Numbered from the stretch's first letter, positions 27,571 to 37,553 are shown. The stretch: 64,000 nt of DNA from Trichomonas vaginalis G3 (GCF_026262505.1 NC_067204.1:868001-932000), one strand, 5' to 3'. Notes: generated by a model from the sequence alone, not told the origin. Program-made: numbers and translations.

Positions 27571-27966
27571 ATGGGTTTATTTGGCGCATTAGCAGGAGTT
27601 GCATCCAGATTTTGCCCGCAGTGGAACAATAGCCAGAGGTGTATTTGGAGTTGGAAGGAAGATTTTGAGTACATTAGGTATACTTAAGAGAAAGCACAAC
27701 CTATTATACAAACTGTACAGAAAGGTTGGGATGTAGCACGAGATGCAACAAATCTTATTCAAATCCTGAAACAAGAGGAAAAGTTCAAGGATGGATGGAC
27801 AATGTAGGAAGACAAAGGAAACTATTATAACAAAGCAAATGACTACTATAACCAAGCAGGACACTATATGGACCAAGGTGAAAGATTCTTTAACAGAGGA
27901 TATAACCATGCACAACAATGGGTAAACAATAACCAACCTCAACCGCCTCAAACGTGGGGAATGTAA
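27571..27966 (+). pseudogene. Small Gly/Asn/Tyr-rich structural-type protein
   Basis: A hydrophobic Gly-rich N-terminus (MGLFGALAGVASRF) and a C-terminal region of NKANDYYNQAGHYMDQGE and Gln/Pro-rich sequence. This resembles minor virion proteins with a membrane-active N-terminus. Broken in a few places. Confidence 0.4.
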
Positions 27967-27984
27967 AGTTTTTACTGAGATGAA

Positions 27985-28119
27985 ATGAACAATACAGCAT
28001 TGAGACAAATGGGTTCAAGATGGATTTGTCGGCTTCCAGCAGTTCACAACGTGTTGTCAAGTTCTTCCTATACCTCAGGAAGTTTTAGACCGACTTTAAA
28101 AAACAACAACACCAGTTGA
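27985..28119 (+). CDS. Very small protein (44 residues), element B
   Basis: MNTALRQMGSRWICRLPAV start, Ser/Asn-rich end. It has the TTTTTACTGAGATGAA leader directly before its ATG (27969-27984), which is the main support. It may be a shortened form of a longer gene. Confidence 0.35.
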   Translation: MNNTALRQMGSRWICRLPAVHNVLSSSSYTSGSFRPTLKNNNTS

Positions 28120-28138
28120 AAACAAACCAAACTAAAAT

Positions 28139-28154
28139 TTTTTACTGAGATGAA
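28139..28154 (+). promoter_or_regulatory. TTTTTA box, start of 28155 gene
   Basis: TTTTTACTGAGATGAA, identical over 16 nt to the leader at 27969-27984. Confidence 0.5.
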
Positions 28155-28447
28155 ATGACCGAAGAAGTTGAAACGTAGATTTGACACCACAAACAAAAAG
28201 TTCAGAACCATTGTCAAAACCTGTCAAAGAACTTACAGATGAAGAGAAAAATTCAATAATAGAAAGTGCCAGGTCTGGAAATACAAACCCTAACTACAAA
28301 GTCACTTTTCATAAAAATGGAACGGCTAGTATCTCAAAAAAGAAACAGACTCTCACAAATAAAATATTGAAGTCTGAAGGAGCTTTCGAGACAACAGATG
28401 GAAAAGTTTACTTCACTGACCAACAGTTCATTAGAACATCTCATTGA
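28155..28447 (+). pseudogene. Small polar element protein
   Basis: Readable part: KPVKELTDEEKNSIIESARS, then YKVTFHKNGTASISKKKQTL and an aromatic end. No family. Broken. Confidence 0.4.
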
Positions 28448-28510
28448 CTTAGAGTCGAAATATTCTAAACTTTACAACAAACACAAAAAGTTGAAAGGAA
28501 ACAAAAACAA

Positions 28511-28663
28511 ATGGCATATGATATTTATGAAGATGTTGACAACACAACTGTTCCTGCAAGTGAGGTAAAGTCAGAGGAACCGAAAAGTGACGAAAAACCG
28601 ATAGAAGAAGAAAAACCAAAAACTGAAGATAAACCAAAACCAAAGTTTAGTTTTGGAAACTAA
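28511..28663 (+). CDS. Small acidic Lys/Pro/Glu-rich protein (50 residues)
   Basis: MAYDIYEDVDNTTVPASEV start followed by repeated EEKPK / EDKPKPK blocks. A low-complexity charged protein, possibly the tail of a longer gene. Function unknown. Confidence 0.35.
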   Translation: MAYDIYEDVDNTTVPASEVKSEEPKSDEKPIEEEKPKTEDKPKPKFSFGN

Positions 28664-28765
28664 ACCAAGTCAACCTCATTAGCTGGTATGGTTGGCGTCA
28701 AAGACTTATGGCAGCAGGCGGTTATGTAAAGTAAAGAAAAAAATATTTTTTTTCTTTTTATAAAA

Positions 28766-29017
28766 ATGCCCCCATATAGAATGGATAGAAAGTCTGCTAG
28801 AATAAAAGCAGAGTTGCAAAGATATGGTTGGAGAGTTTCGAAGAAGTTTAAATATAGGAAGGGAAGACCCATAAAAGTCTATGACAAATTGTCTGGTCTT
28901 CGCTACGAAATGGATTTGGAAACAGCACGTGCAAATTATCCAAACAGACTAGAGAGGTTAGAAGAAGAACGTCTTATGGACATGCCTTTCGATGTTAGTG
29001 AACATTGCATGAAGTAA
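28766..29017 (+). CDS. Small basic protein (83 residues)
   Basis: Begins MPPYRMDRKSARIKAELQRY and has a basic centre (KKFKYRKGRPIKVYDKLSG). The leader with an A-rich run, TATTTTTTTT and TTTTATAAAAATG is like that of the SF3 helicase gene. A nucleic-acid-binding role is plausible from charge; no family is recognised. The frame is open. Confidence 0.5.
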   Translation: MPPYRMDRKSARIKAELQRYGWRVSKKFKYRKGRPIKVYDKLSGLRYEMDLETARANYPNRLERLEEERLMDMPFDVSEHCMK

Positions 29018-29149
29018 AAATTTATTTTTAAAAAAGTGACATTTTTTTAATTTTATTTGAAATGTACGCTGAGTTTGTTGGAGAAGACCGTTGGGAACTT
29101 GTTTGTTAGATGAGAAATATGAAATGGCATACTATTTTAAAACAATATA

Positions 29150-29165
29150 TTTTTACATATATTAA
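29150..29165 (+). promoter_or_regulatory. TTTTTA box, start of 29166 gene
   Basis: TTTTTACATATATTAA, box 10 nt from the ATG. Confidence 0.5.
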
Positions 29166-30022
29166 ATGCTTCAGGTTGAAAAACAAAGAACAAAAGTAGC
29201 AGATACAAAACCGTTAGACTATATCTTTACAAATGCTGGTAGGACTATTTCAGATGAAGAAATTTCATCCCGAGCATACAGGTTTGACTATCCAATTCGT
29301 TGGCTTCAAAGTCCTTCAGATGCAAAGGCAATAGGATTTAGAAAGTTTTGTTTTCAAATAGAACTAACGCATTTATGTTCGCAGTATATTTTCATGGGCA
29401 GTATAAAGGTTCTGATGGTCTAATAGACAAATTTGACGAAATGAGAATCTTTACAGTTCGTTCAGACGAAAGTCTTGAGAAAACTCTAAATGACTTTCAA
29501 ACTCAAATGAACAAATATTATTGGAATTTCAAGAAAAACGACTCTTTACTAAATGGAACATACTATCTGAAACTAGAATATGACAAGATGAACTCCACCG
29601 TTTCATTTCAAAAGATTGAAATTAACCCTCCAAGAGATACAGAGTTTTTATTTTGGAAAAGTAGACAAACGTTCTGGGCACAATTTCTTCGGTTACTAAA
29701 CCAGAACGAACCATTACCACCAGATGGTCCATTTAAATTTATACTTCCACCAGCAGATTTGACAGTTTATAGAAACGTGTTTGACCCTCAAAATGTTATG
29801 TGTCATGCAAGTTTCAGTTCAAGCAACAATAGTTTTCTATGTATTGGTAAGGACTTTTATGACTTTGCTTCTAAATTCTACGAACCACCTAGTAACAGTT
29901 TCTCTGACTTTCAAGTTTGGTTCACAACAAATGGTGTGCAACATATTATTCCATTGTACTATGACTTTTATCTCGAATTGTCTTTCATATATAACTACGG
30001 AAAAGTGCTGAAAAAGTATTGA
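29166..30022 (+). pseudogene. Structural-type protein, paralogue 2
   Basis: Paralogue of 24005-24853 with the same N-terminal block (RFDYPIRWLQSPSDAKAIGF) and C-terminal block (SDFQVWFTTNG, ELSFIYNY) but a diverged middle. Its presence suggests two related virion proteins. Broken, with about one interruption. Confidence 0.55.
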
Positions 30023-30029
30023 AAAATAA

Positions 30030-30680
30030 TGTTTATGTTAGCATGTTAGATCTAACACGTTTTCTACCCTCTTGAATTTGTCATGATTTCATCGTAAATG
30101 TTTTGTCAAGACTTCTTCGTAAATGTTTTGTCAAGACTTCTTCGTACATGTTTTGTCAAGACTTCTTCGTAAATGTTTTGTCAAGACTTCTTCGTAAATG
30201 TTTTGTCGAAACTTCATCGTAAATGTTTTGTCATGACTTCATCGTACATGTTTTGTCAAGACTTCTTCATCGTAATGAGCGTAAATGTTTTGTCAAGACT
30301 TCTTCGTAAATGTTTTGTCAAGACTTCTTCGTAAATGTTTTGTCAAGACTTCTTCGTAAATGTTTTGTCAAGACTTCTTCGTAAATGTTTTGTCATGATT
30401 TCATCGTAAATGTTTTGTCAAGACTTCTTCGTAAATGTTTTGTCAAGACTTCTTCGTAATGAGTGTATATGTTTTGTCAAGACTTCTTCGTATATGCTTT
30501 GTCATGACTTCTTCGTATATGCTTTGTCATGACTTCTTCGTAATGAGTGTATATGCTTTGTCATGACTTCTTCGTAATGAGTGTAAAGGACCCAAAAATA
30601 TAATTTATGTTAGAATGTTAGATCTAACATGTTTTCTAACCTCATGAATTTGTCATGATTTCATCGTAAATGTTTTGTCA
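30030..30680. repeat. 25-bp tandem-repeat field 1 (element B)
   Basis: About 20 units share CTTCGTAAATGTTTTGTC, some shortened. They are bordered by dyads TGTTAGATCTAACA at 30044-30057 and 30616-30629. No spacers between units. Confidence 0.9.
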
Positions 30681-30730
30681 AGAATATAGCAACCGTCGGA
30701 ATACAGACGGTTGGTTTTTATACAAAATTC

Positions 30731-30895
30731 ATGCGGGAAATTCTTGAGTTTTGGTTGAAAGAATACGGTGGAGCCAAATGTGGCTCGACCTCAAAACAAG
30801 CATTTTATGAGCTTACAAAGGGTGTTATGAATGAATTCAAATGTATTTACATACATCCTGACCTCGTTCATTTTGTTCCCGGACCAAAAATATAA
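30731..30895 (+). CDS. Small captured coding cassette (54 residues) inside the repeats
   Basis: An open frame MREILEFWLKEYGGAKCGST ending in PDLVHFVPGPKI sits between repeat fields and is less AT-biased than its surroundings. The frame is open further upstream without an ATG. It could be a fragment of a host or viral gene. No family recognised. Confidence 0.35.
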   Translation: MREILEFWLKEYGGAKCGSTSKQAFYELTKGVMNEFKCIYIHPDLVHFVPGPKI

Positions 30896-31022
30896 TTTAG
30901 GGTAGAAGGTTAGATCTAACCTCTTTTCTACCCTCTTGAATTTTCATGAATTTTCATGATTTCATCGTACATGTTTTGTCATGACTTCTTCGTAAATGTT
31001 TTCGTTATGCCACTTTGTGCCG

Positions 31023-31054
31023 TCAGTCAGTCAGTCAGTCAGTCAGTCAGTCAG
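31023..31054. repeat. (CAGT)8 microsatellite
   Basis: Eight perfect tandem copies of a four-base unit just upstream of the 31216 gene; likely length-variable. Confidence 0.9.
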
Positions 31055-31194
31055 TTTAGGAAATTTACACCAAAAAATAATGTTTAGGGTAGATGGTTAG
31101 ATCTAACCTGTCTTCTACCCTCTTTTCTAACCTCTTGAATTTTCATGAATTTTCCCGAAATAAAAAATAAAGTTAGTTTTATTTTTTTTTATTT

Positions 31195-31215
31195 TTTTAT
31201 TTTGTATGTAAAGAT
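31195..31215 (+). promoter_or_regulatory. Shared KilA-N-family leader
   Basis: A T-rich run then TTTATTTTGTATGTAAAGAT immediately before the ATG. Almost the same leader precedes the genes at 33697, 34897 and 63868 (minus), which marks a common promoter for this gene group. Confidence 0.5.
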
Positions 31216-32154
31216 ATGATTTCAACAATCGGCACAACAACACTTCAAACAACAGCACCAAACTCGTTAGTCATGAATCCTACGTCAATGTTGGTAGAGA
31301 TGAAAAGCTTTATTCCTTCTTCATATACTTTCGAAACAAAAATCCAGAAGATAAAGCAAGAACTTTTAACAAGTAATTTAGACTGTAGTGCGAAAGATGA
31401 ACAAAATGAACAGTATCTTTATGAAATGCAGGACATTATTGACCATTTACCCAAATTGCCTGAAATTCAGCAACAAAAGCTCACTATTCCTGAATTCGAT
31501 GAAATAGAAGTCAAAGCAACTGACTCAGTAGAAATAAAGAAGTTCATACGAAAGGTAAACTATGAGTTTCTAGGATTTCATTGCAACCATAAGGTTATGG
31601 ACAAAGATTGCGACATGTTATATAAGAACATCTCTGACATATATAAATCTGAAGAATTTAAGACCTACGACAACTTTGTTTCGTTAGTTGCTGAATGTGT
31701 ATGGCAGATAAGAGATAAAGATAGAAGAGGTAAGGTATGGAACAAACAGATAAAACCAGCAGCTTTTGAGTTAAAGAAAACCATTGACGCTTTAGTTGTT
31801 TTAGCAGGTAAGGTTTCAGAATATAACGCAAAAATGAACCCGCAATGTTCTAAATGTAAAGCAGCAATGAGGAAATATAACTACTCCGTCAAAGAGATAG
31901 AAAGAATGAGAAACGACTATGCAGACTTAAAGAAAGAAGCAGAAAAGCCAGCAGAAGATAAAATGAACATGTTAGAATTTCTGAACAAAAACTATCCAAC
32001 TGCTGACGATTTCCTTCTATCTGACGTCAAGAAGAAGTATAAAGAAACCTTCGGTATCGTTAAAACATTCGATGTACTAAAAGAAGAAATAGAGGCTACA
32101 AAACTGTTTAGAGTCTCACGAATTCATAACGTTTACCATGTAAAACGCTTATAA
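31216..32154 (+). CDS. Unknown 312-residue protein of the KilA-N region
   Basis: An open frame with a Thr-rich start, a helical middle part (KKFIRKVNYEFLGFHCNHKV), a possible zinc pair CSKCKAAM, a coiled-coil stretch and a C-terminal module (DFLLSDVKKKYKETFGIVKT) that is repeated alone at 32600-32771. It shares its leader with KilA-N genes, so a regulatory or DNA-binding role is plausible. I cannot name the family. Confidence 0.55.
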   Translation: MISTIGTTTLQTTAPNSLVMNPTSMLVEMKSFIPSSYTFETKIQKIKQELLTSNLDCSAKDEQNEQYLYEMQDIIDHLPKLPEIQQQKLTIPEFDEIEVKATDSVEIKKFIRKVNYEFLGFHCNHKVMDKDCDMLYKNISDIYKSEEFKTYDNFVSLVAECVWQIRDKDRRGKVWNKQIKPAAFELKKTIDALVVLAGKVSEYNAKMNPQCSKCKAAMRKYNYSVKEIERMRNDYADLKKEAEKPAEDKMNMLEFLNKNYPTADDFLLSDVKKKYKETFGIVKTFDVLKEEIEATKLFRVSRIHNVYHVKRL

Positions 32155-32160
32155 AATAAC

Positions 32161-32610
32161 TGGGGTAGAAAAGAGGTTAGATCTAACCTTCTACCCTAAA
32201 TTATATTTTTGGGTCCTTTACACTCATTACGAAGAAGTCTTGACAAAACATATACGAAGAAGTCTTGACAAAACATGTACGAAGAAGTCTTGACAAAACA
32301 TTTACGAAGAAGTCTTGACAAAACATTTACGATGAAGAAGTTTTGACAAAACATTTACGATGAAATCATGAAAATTCAAGAGGTTAGAAAAGAGGGTAGA
32401 AGACAGGTTAGATCTAACCATCTACCCTAAATTATATTTTTGTCTGATTTACGCTCATTACGATGAAGAAGTCTTGACAAAACATTTACGAAGAAGTCTT
32501 GACAAAACATGTACGAAGAAGTCTTGACAAAACATTTACGAAGAAGTCTTGACAAAACATTTACGAAGAAGTCTTGACAAAACATTTACGAAGAAGTCTT
32601 GACAAAAACT
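32161..32610. repeat. 25-bp tandem-repeat field 2 (element B, inverted)
   Basis: Units are in the opposite orientation to field 1 (core GACAAAACATTTACGAAG). Dyads GGTTAGATCTAACC at 32175-32188 and 32406-32419. The field runs straight into the duplicated module at 32600. Confidence 0.9.
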
Positions 32611-32771
32611 ATCCAACAGCAGAAGATTTCCTTCTATCTGACGTCAAGAAGAAATATAAAGAAACTTTCGGCATTGTTAAAACATTCGATGTACTAAAAG
32701 AAGAAATAGAAGCTACAAAACTGTTTAGGATTTCAAATATACATCGTACAATTCATGTAAAACGCTTGTGA
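32600..32771 (+). pseudogene. Duplicated C-terminal module of the 31216 protein
   Basis: About 55 codons matching the end of 31216-32154 (DFLLSDVKKKYKETFGIVKT) joined directly to the repeat field at a short shared sequence (GACAAAAACTATCCAAC). A gene fragment, not a full gene. Confidence 0.6.
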
Positions 32772-32929
32772 AAAAAACAGGTTAGAAAAGAGGTTAGATC
32801 TAACATGCTAACATAAAATATATTTTTGCTGAATTCCGTATGAAAATTCATGAGTTTTGTGTGTTTTAGACCATGTTAGAAAACAGGTTAGATCTAACAT
32901 TCTAACATAAACATTATTTTTGCTGAAAA

Positions 32930-33640
32930 ATGACCAAATTTCATGAATTTCCTCATATGTTTGCTACCCGAGGAAAACCGAGGGTAGAGATTCCGTACGA
33001 AAATCGTAAAAAATTGCCAATAAATTTAAGAGGTTGGTATGTACATAGACTATTAGTAAATGCAGTTGCAGTGAAGGCTTACTTTACATCGTTCAGAAAC
33101 CAAACATACAGACATTGGTTCAAAAACCAAAGCACACAAGAACTTTTGAGTGAAATTTCTCTAGACCGACTTTTTTCGGTCTAGCATAAAACTCATGAAA
33201 ATCGTGAAAAAATGACCAAATTTCATGAATTTCCTCATATGTTTGCTACCCGAGGAAAACCGCGGGTAGAGATTCCGTACGAAAATCGTAAAAAATTGCG
33301 AGTAGGGAAAAAAACCTGGTCGCCTAAAACTCATGAAAATCGTGAAAAAATGACCAAATTTCATTATATAACTGTTATTTTTTTACGAAGAGAACTTTTG
33401 CACTTCGTAAAAAAATCCCTGAAATCATATCTTTTATACAAGATAGAAAATCTTACTCGCCTAAAACTCATGAAAATCGTAAAAAATTGCGACCCAGACT
33501 TTTTTCGGGGTCGCCTAAAACTCATGAAAATCGTGAAAAAATGACCAAATTTCATTATATAACTGTTATTTTTTTACGAAGAGAACTTTTGCACTTCGTA
33601 AAAAAAATCCCTGAAATCATATCTTTTATACAAGATAGAA
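32930..33640 (+). pseudogene. Mosaic of KilA-N gene fragments
   Basis: Two partial copies of the block around EFPHMFATRGKPRVEIPYEN (also in 34897-35703) alternate with pieces resembling the GIY-YIG gene at 33.7-34.3 kb and with short hairpins (for example ACCGAC-TTTT-TCGGT type). The pieces are rearranged; this is fossil material with several breaks. Confidence 0.6.
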
Positions 33641-33696
33641 AAAATAAAGTTAGTTTTTTGTAAAATATTTTTTTTATTTTGTATGTAAAGACATAT

Positions 33697-34304
33697 ATGA
33701 CAAACACTGAGTTTGAAACAGTTAAGATAGACAATGACACCAAATTGGTTAGAATAGGTGATTTAAACGTAAGATACTCAAAGAAATACAACAAATATTC
33801 TTTGTCAGACATTATATTTCCATCTGGAAAGAAAACAAAGGACTGGGTTGGAATTGCTTCTACTCAGAAAATTTTGACAAGAAATCTGAGCTTATGATAT
33901 CGGTAAGATTCTATGGAACTACAGCATATCTTATAGACAAAAGTCTTATACCAATAGTTTTGTTATGGTTAGACCCAGTTGTTGGATATAACTTCATAAC
34001 ATATGGTTCATTCGATACGGAACGTTGCAGTGAAGGCTTACTTTACATCGTTCAGAAACCGAAGGACTTCAATACAAAGAGATATAAGATAGGAAGAACA
34101 TATAATATAACTCAAAGATATGACAGTACAGTCAATATAGTCAAGGTTGTGTTTGCTAATGATATGAGAGCTGCAGAAACAGAACTACTCGAAAAGTTTG
34201 AGAAAATGTATAGTGCTCCCACGAAAGGTAAAGAAACGTTTGAAGTAGATGAGATAGATAAAGCTATAAAATTATTTGACGAAGTTGCTGAAAAATACAT
34301 GTAA
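33697..34304 (+). pseudogene. KilA-N-like plus GIY-YIG (T5orf172-like) protein
   Basis: The first part has a DNA-binding-type pattern (VRIGDLNVRYSKKYNKYS, KTKDWVG). The second part has GLLYIVQKPKDFNTKRYKIG, then RTYNITQRY, the GIY-YIG/T5orf172 hallmark with the Arg of the active-site helix. KilA-N plus GIY-YIG fusions are common in large DNA viruses and phages. It shares the T-rich leader. Broken, with about one interruption. Confidence 0.6.
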
Positions 34305-34379
34305 AAATAACGTTTACCATGTAAAACGCTTGTTGAGAAAACAGGTGAAAAAAAGGTGAGATCGCACCTCTTCACCTAA

Positions 34380-34650
34380 ACATTATTTTTGTCTGATTTA
34401 CGCTCATTACGAAGAAGTTTTCGACAAAACATTTACGAAGAAGTTTTGACAAAACATTTACGAAGAAGTCTTGACAAAACATTTACGCTCATTACGATGA
34501 AGAAGTCTTGACAAAGCAATGTACGAAGAAGTCATGACAAAACATTTACGAAGAAGTTTTGACAAAACATGTACGTTCATGTTTGACAAAACATTTACGA
34601 AGAAGTCTTGACAAAACATTTACGAAGAAGTCATGAAAATTCACGAGGGT
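34380..34650. repeat. 25-bp tandem-repeat field 3 (element B)
   Basis: About eight units with core GACAAAACATTTACGAAG. A dyad GGTGAGATCGCACC lies just before it (34355-34368). Confidence 0.85.
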
Positions 34651-34874
34651 AGAAACGTGTTAGATCTAACTTCTACCCTAAATATATTTTTGCTGATTCC
34701 GTATGAAAACAGTGAAGAACAGCGAGTACGTTAAAAAACGTAGTCGCCAAAACTCTATGAAAATCATGAAGAACAGCGAGACCGACTTCCTTCGGGGTCG
34801 CCAAAACTCTATGAAAATCATGAATTTCCTTAAGATAGAAAAAATAAAGTTAGTTTTATTTTTATTTATTTTTT

Positions 34875-34896
34875 TATTTTGTATGTAAGGACAGAT
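34875..34896 (+). promoter_or_regulatory. Shared KilA-N-family leader
   Basis: T-rich run then ATTTTGTATGTAAGGACAG before the ATG at 34897. Confidence 0.5.
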
Positions 34897-35703
34897 ATGT
34901 CAACAACAGAGAACACAACAACTGCTATCGTTCATGAAGATATAAATGAAGAATATGAGTACATACAGTATAACAAACAGTTACGTCTCATTCGTTCAGT
35001 CAAAGATGACATGTACCAAATGCAAAGTATTTTGAATGCTCTTCGTTCTACAAAGCAAGCACATCATTGGTTTGAAAACCAACAGACAAAAGAACTTTTA
35101 GAAGAATTTCCTCATATGTTTGCGACCCGAGGAAAACCGCGGGTCGAGATTCCGTACGAAAATCGTAAAAATTTGCTAAATGGTTTGAGAGGCTGGTATG
35201 TACATAGACTTCTTGTAAATGCTGTTGCAATGTGGGCTTCACCTCGTTACGCTTGTTATATTTTCATGATGTTAGATGAAATTCATAGACAAGAACGTGA
35301 AGAGCTAGAGAACAATCTTGAAGCAAAGACAAAAAACATTCAGAAAAGAATACCACGTTCGGTACCAAAAGGAAAGGAAAAGAACTATAAGTATATGATT
35401 TATACTGAAGAGATGGAAAATGAAGAAGATAAAGATATGGTTATGTTGCATTTAGTCAGAAGAAACAACAAAAGCTTTTACGACCTTGCTAAGATTTACA
35501 AATCTGACAGAAATTGGTTCTATCGCGAAAACTTACCGATTTCAATGACACCGAATGAAGATGTGAAACAAATAGTTCAAGATACGTTACCTCAAACACA
35601 CTATGATATTAAAGGTTGTACAATACTTACATTCAAAGAAGATTTGTCATTGTTAAAGGAAAAAATAACAGAGTATTTTGACAACTTCAAACAAGTAGAG
35701 TAG
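34897..35703 (+). CDS. KilA-N domain protein
   Basis: An open frame of 268 residues. The KilA-N DNA-binding domain is seen in HWFENQQTKELLEE and, most clearly, in LRGWYVHRLLVNAVAMWASP (family pattern G-YVH-LA-A-W-SP). A coiled-coil linker follows (EEIHRQEREELENN type) and then a C-terminal domain with KYMIYTEE and MVMLHLVRRNNKSF, as in the C-terminal domains of viral KilA-N/MSV199 proteins. It is homologous to 63023-63868 in element C. A transcriptional or DNA-processing regulator of the element is likely. I chose the ATG at 34897 because the upstream codons belong to the shared leader. Confidence 0.75.
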   Translation: MSTTENTTTAIVHEDINEEYEYIQYNKQLRLIRSVKDDMYQMQSILNALRSTKQAHHWFENQQTKELLEEFPHMFATRGKPRVEIPYENRKNLLNGLRGWYVHRLLVNAVAMWASPRYACYIFMMLDEIHRQEREELENNLEAKTKNIQKRIPRSVPKGKEKNYKYMIYTEEMENEEDKDMVMLHLVRRNNKSFYDLAKIYKSDRNWFYRENLPISMTPNEDVKQIVQDTLPQTHYDIKGCTILTFKEDLSLLKEKITEYFDNFKQVE

Positions 35704-35799
35704 ATGAACCATTTATTTTTCAAGTTTGACTTCAGATGGCTCAGGTAGCTCTATAAAGTAAATTGCCTCGTCAAATCCTTCTGGCATTCCGAGTCCTTC

Positions 35800-36070
35800 C
35801 ATCCGACAGAAAAAGTTTTTCCTTCCGACAGAAAAATATTTTCCCGACAACTGGAAAAAAATTTCCATCCGACAGAAAAAATTTTTCCTTCTGACAGGAA
35901 AAATTTTTCCAGTTGTCCGTCCGTAAACCATTCAAATTTTCGAAAATTGAGAACTTTTTGGTCGAACTTCAGGAAAAGTTTTTCCTTCCAACAGAAAAAA
36001 TTTTTCCTTCCGACAGGAAAAGTTTTTCCCGACAACTGGAAAAGTTCTTCCTTCCGACAGGACACAAACG
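35800..36070. repeat. Near-palindromic ~22-bp repeat cluster (element B)
   Basis: About ten copies of a unit TTTTTCCTTCCGACAGGAAA with variable centre, itself nearly palindromic (TTTTTCC...GGAAAAA). It lies between the convergent KilA-N and ATPase genes. The same cluster is at 62680-62930 in C. Confidence 0.85.
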
Positions 36071-36172
36071 AATGTCTCACGTCCCTCTTCCTGAATGCCT
36101 TCCAAAGCCAGAAGAACCGAAAGCTGCAGAACCACAACAGACTTACTTACTAAGACTAAACACTTACATTTT

Positions 36173-37049
36173 TCAAGCTTGACTTTTTACAATTTGAACT
36201 TTGTTTGCGTAGATATGAATTCTGAAAGAAGTATGAGGGTCTTGTATGACTTTATACTTCTCCCATAGTTCATATCTGTCAAACTTACCTGCCATGGACT
36301 CTTTCATAAGTTCCATGAAATCGTCTTCGGACAATCCAGGGAAAAGTATAATGTCAGTAAGTATTCTTTTAACATCCTTACTTAAACTCTTTGCTGTCTG
36401 TACACAAATGACAACTGAGATGTTAAAGTGTCTGAGCTTCTTAAGAATTCGACACATATCTTGTTCTCTATTCTTTAACAAAGGATGAGAGGCGAAATCA
36501 TCTAAGATAAGAAGACATCTGTGAGGGTAAGTCTTCCAATCGTAAGATTGCAATTTCTTCGAAATGTATTCTATCTCTTTCTGTTTGTTTCTGAAGTGGT
36601 GTTTGTCTAATATTCTCTGCATTTCCTCATTTGGGTCTTTAAACTTCGAATTTATATACTCATTTATAGCATTATACTTCAAAACTCTTCTTTGGTACTT
36701 CTTTATCCAATCTAACAACTCAGTATCCTTTATACATACTAACTTAGACTTCTTTATAATATCTTTGAACGAATTGACGGTTTGGTCAAATTGACCAGAA
36801 GTACTACAAATGACAACTAACTCATAGAATGGGTTCTTCTCATCTAGTTCTTGTTGTTGTGCAGCCATTTTAAGATAAGTGAAAGTCTTACCCGACCCAG
36901 GTGGTGCAATTAGACCTGTTATACCATTCTGAGCAAATAAGAACTTGTCATGTATAGGTTTTATCTGAGCATTTTCTAACTTCCTCTTGTTCTTGTTTAA
37001 AAACATTCTCAAATTTTTTTGTCAATGTCAGCAAACTTTTTTCTAACAT
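36173..37049 (-). CDS. DNA-packaging ATPase (A32/FtsK-HerA type)
   Basis: A ~290-residue P-loop ATPase. Walker A is APPGSGKT (about residues 48-55), Walker B is LLILDDF (about 179-185), followed by VVICVQTAKSL with the polar residue typical of the FtsK/HerA/A32 group. Such ATPases translocate genome DNA into capsids of Polintons, adeno-like and large DNA viruses. Length is normal for Polinton packaging ATPases. It is convergent with the KilA-N gene and divergent from the small charged gene. The copy is nearly whole, with about one interruption near the start. Confidence 0.85.
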
Positions 37050-37085
37050 ATTTTTAGAAAAATTAAAATTTTTATCTTTTAGAAA

Positions 37086-37537
37086 ATGTCTAGCGATTTC
37101 GCTATCTATATTCGAGACAAACTTTTGACAGCAAAACATCTGTCGACCATAAAATCTTACATAGTGTAAACAAGAAAGGTGAATTTGTTCTAAAGTTCTG
37201 TTTCTGGGAATATGACAAGAACCATAAAACATTAAGCAGAGCAGTCTTAAAATTTGTCAATGACAGACTTGTTGACAGAGATGACGGCCGATTGGAAAGA
37301 TGAAGTCCAACAAAAGTTCTTAGAATGCAAAGAAGACACATGCGCTGTTCTTGAAGATGAAATAGAAAACAGAATAGATGAGCTATTAAAGGACAAAGAA
37401 CTTTTACATAAATATGGTTGCACCAAATTTGACATAACTCCACCAGAAAAGAAGAAGAGAGAAAGAAAGAAAAGAAAGTAGAAGAAGAGAAGAAAGAACC
37501 TGAACCAGTTCCAGAGAAAAAGAAATTTGACATGTAA
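37086..37537 (+). pseudogene. Small charged protein with Lys/Glu tail (element B)
   Basis: Start MSSDFAIYIRDKLLTAKHLS, an acidic helical middle and a Lys/Glu tail. Present in all three elements in the same place, divergent from the packaging ATPase. Family unknown. Broken. Confidence 0.5.
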
Positions 37538-37553
37538 AAATAAAATTTTATTT

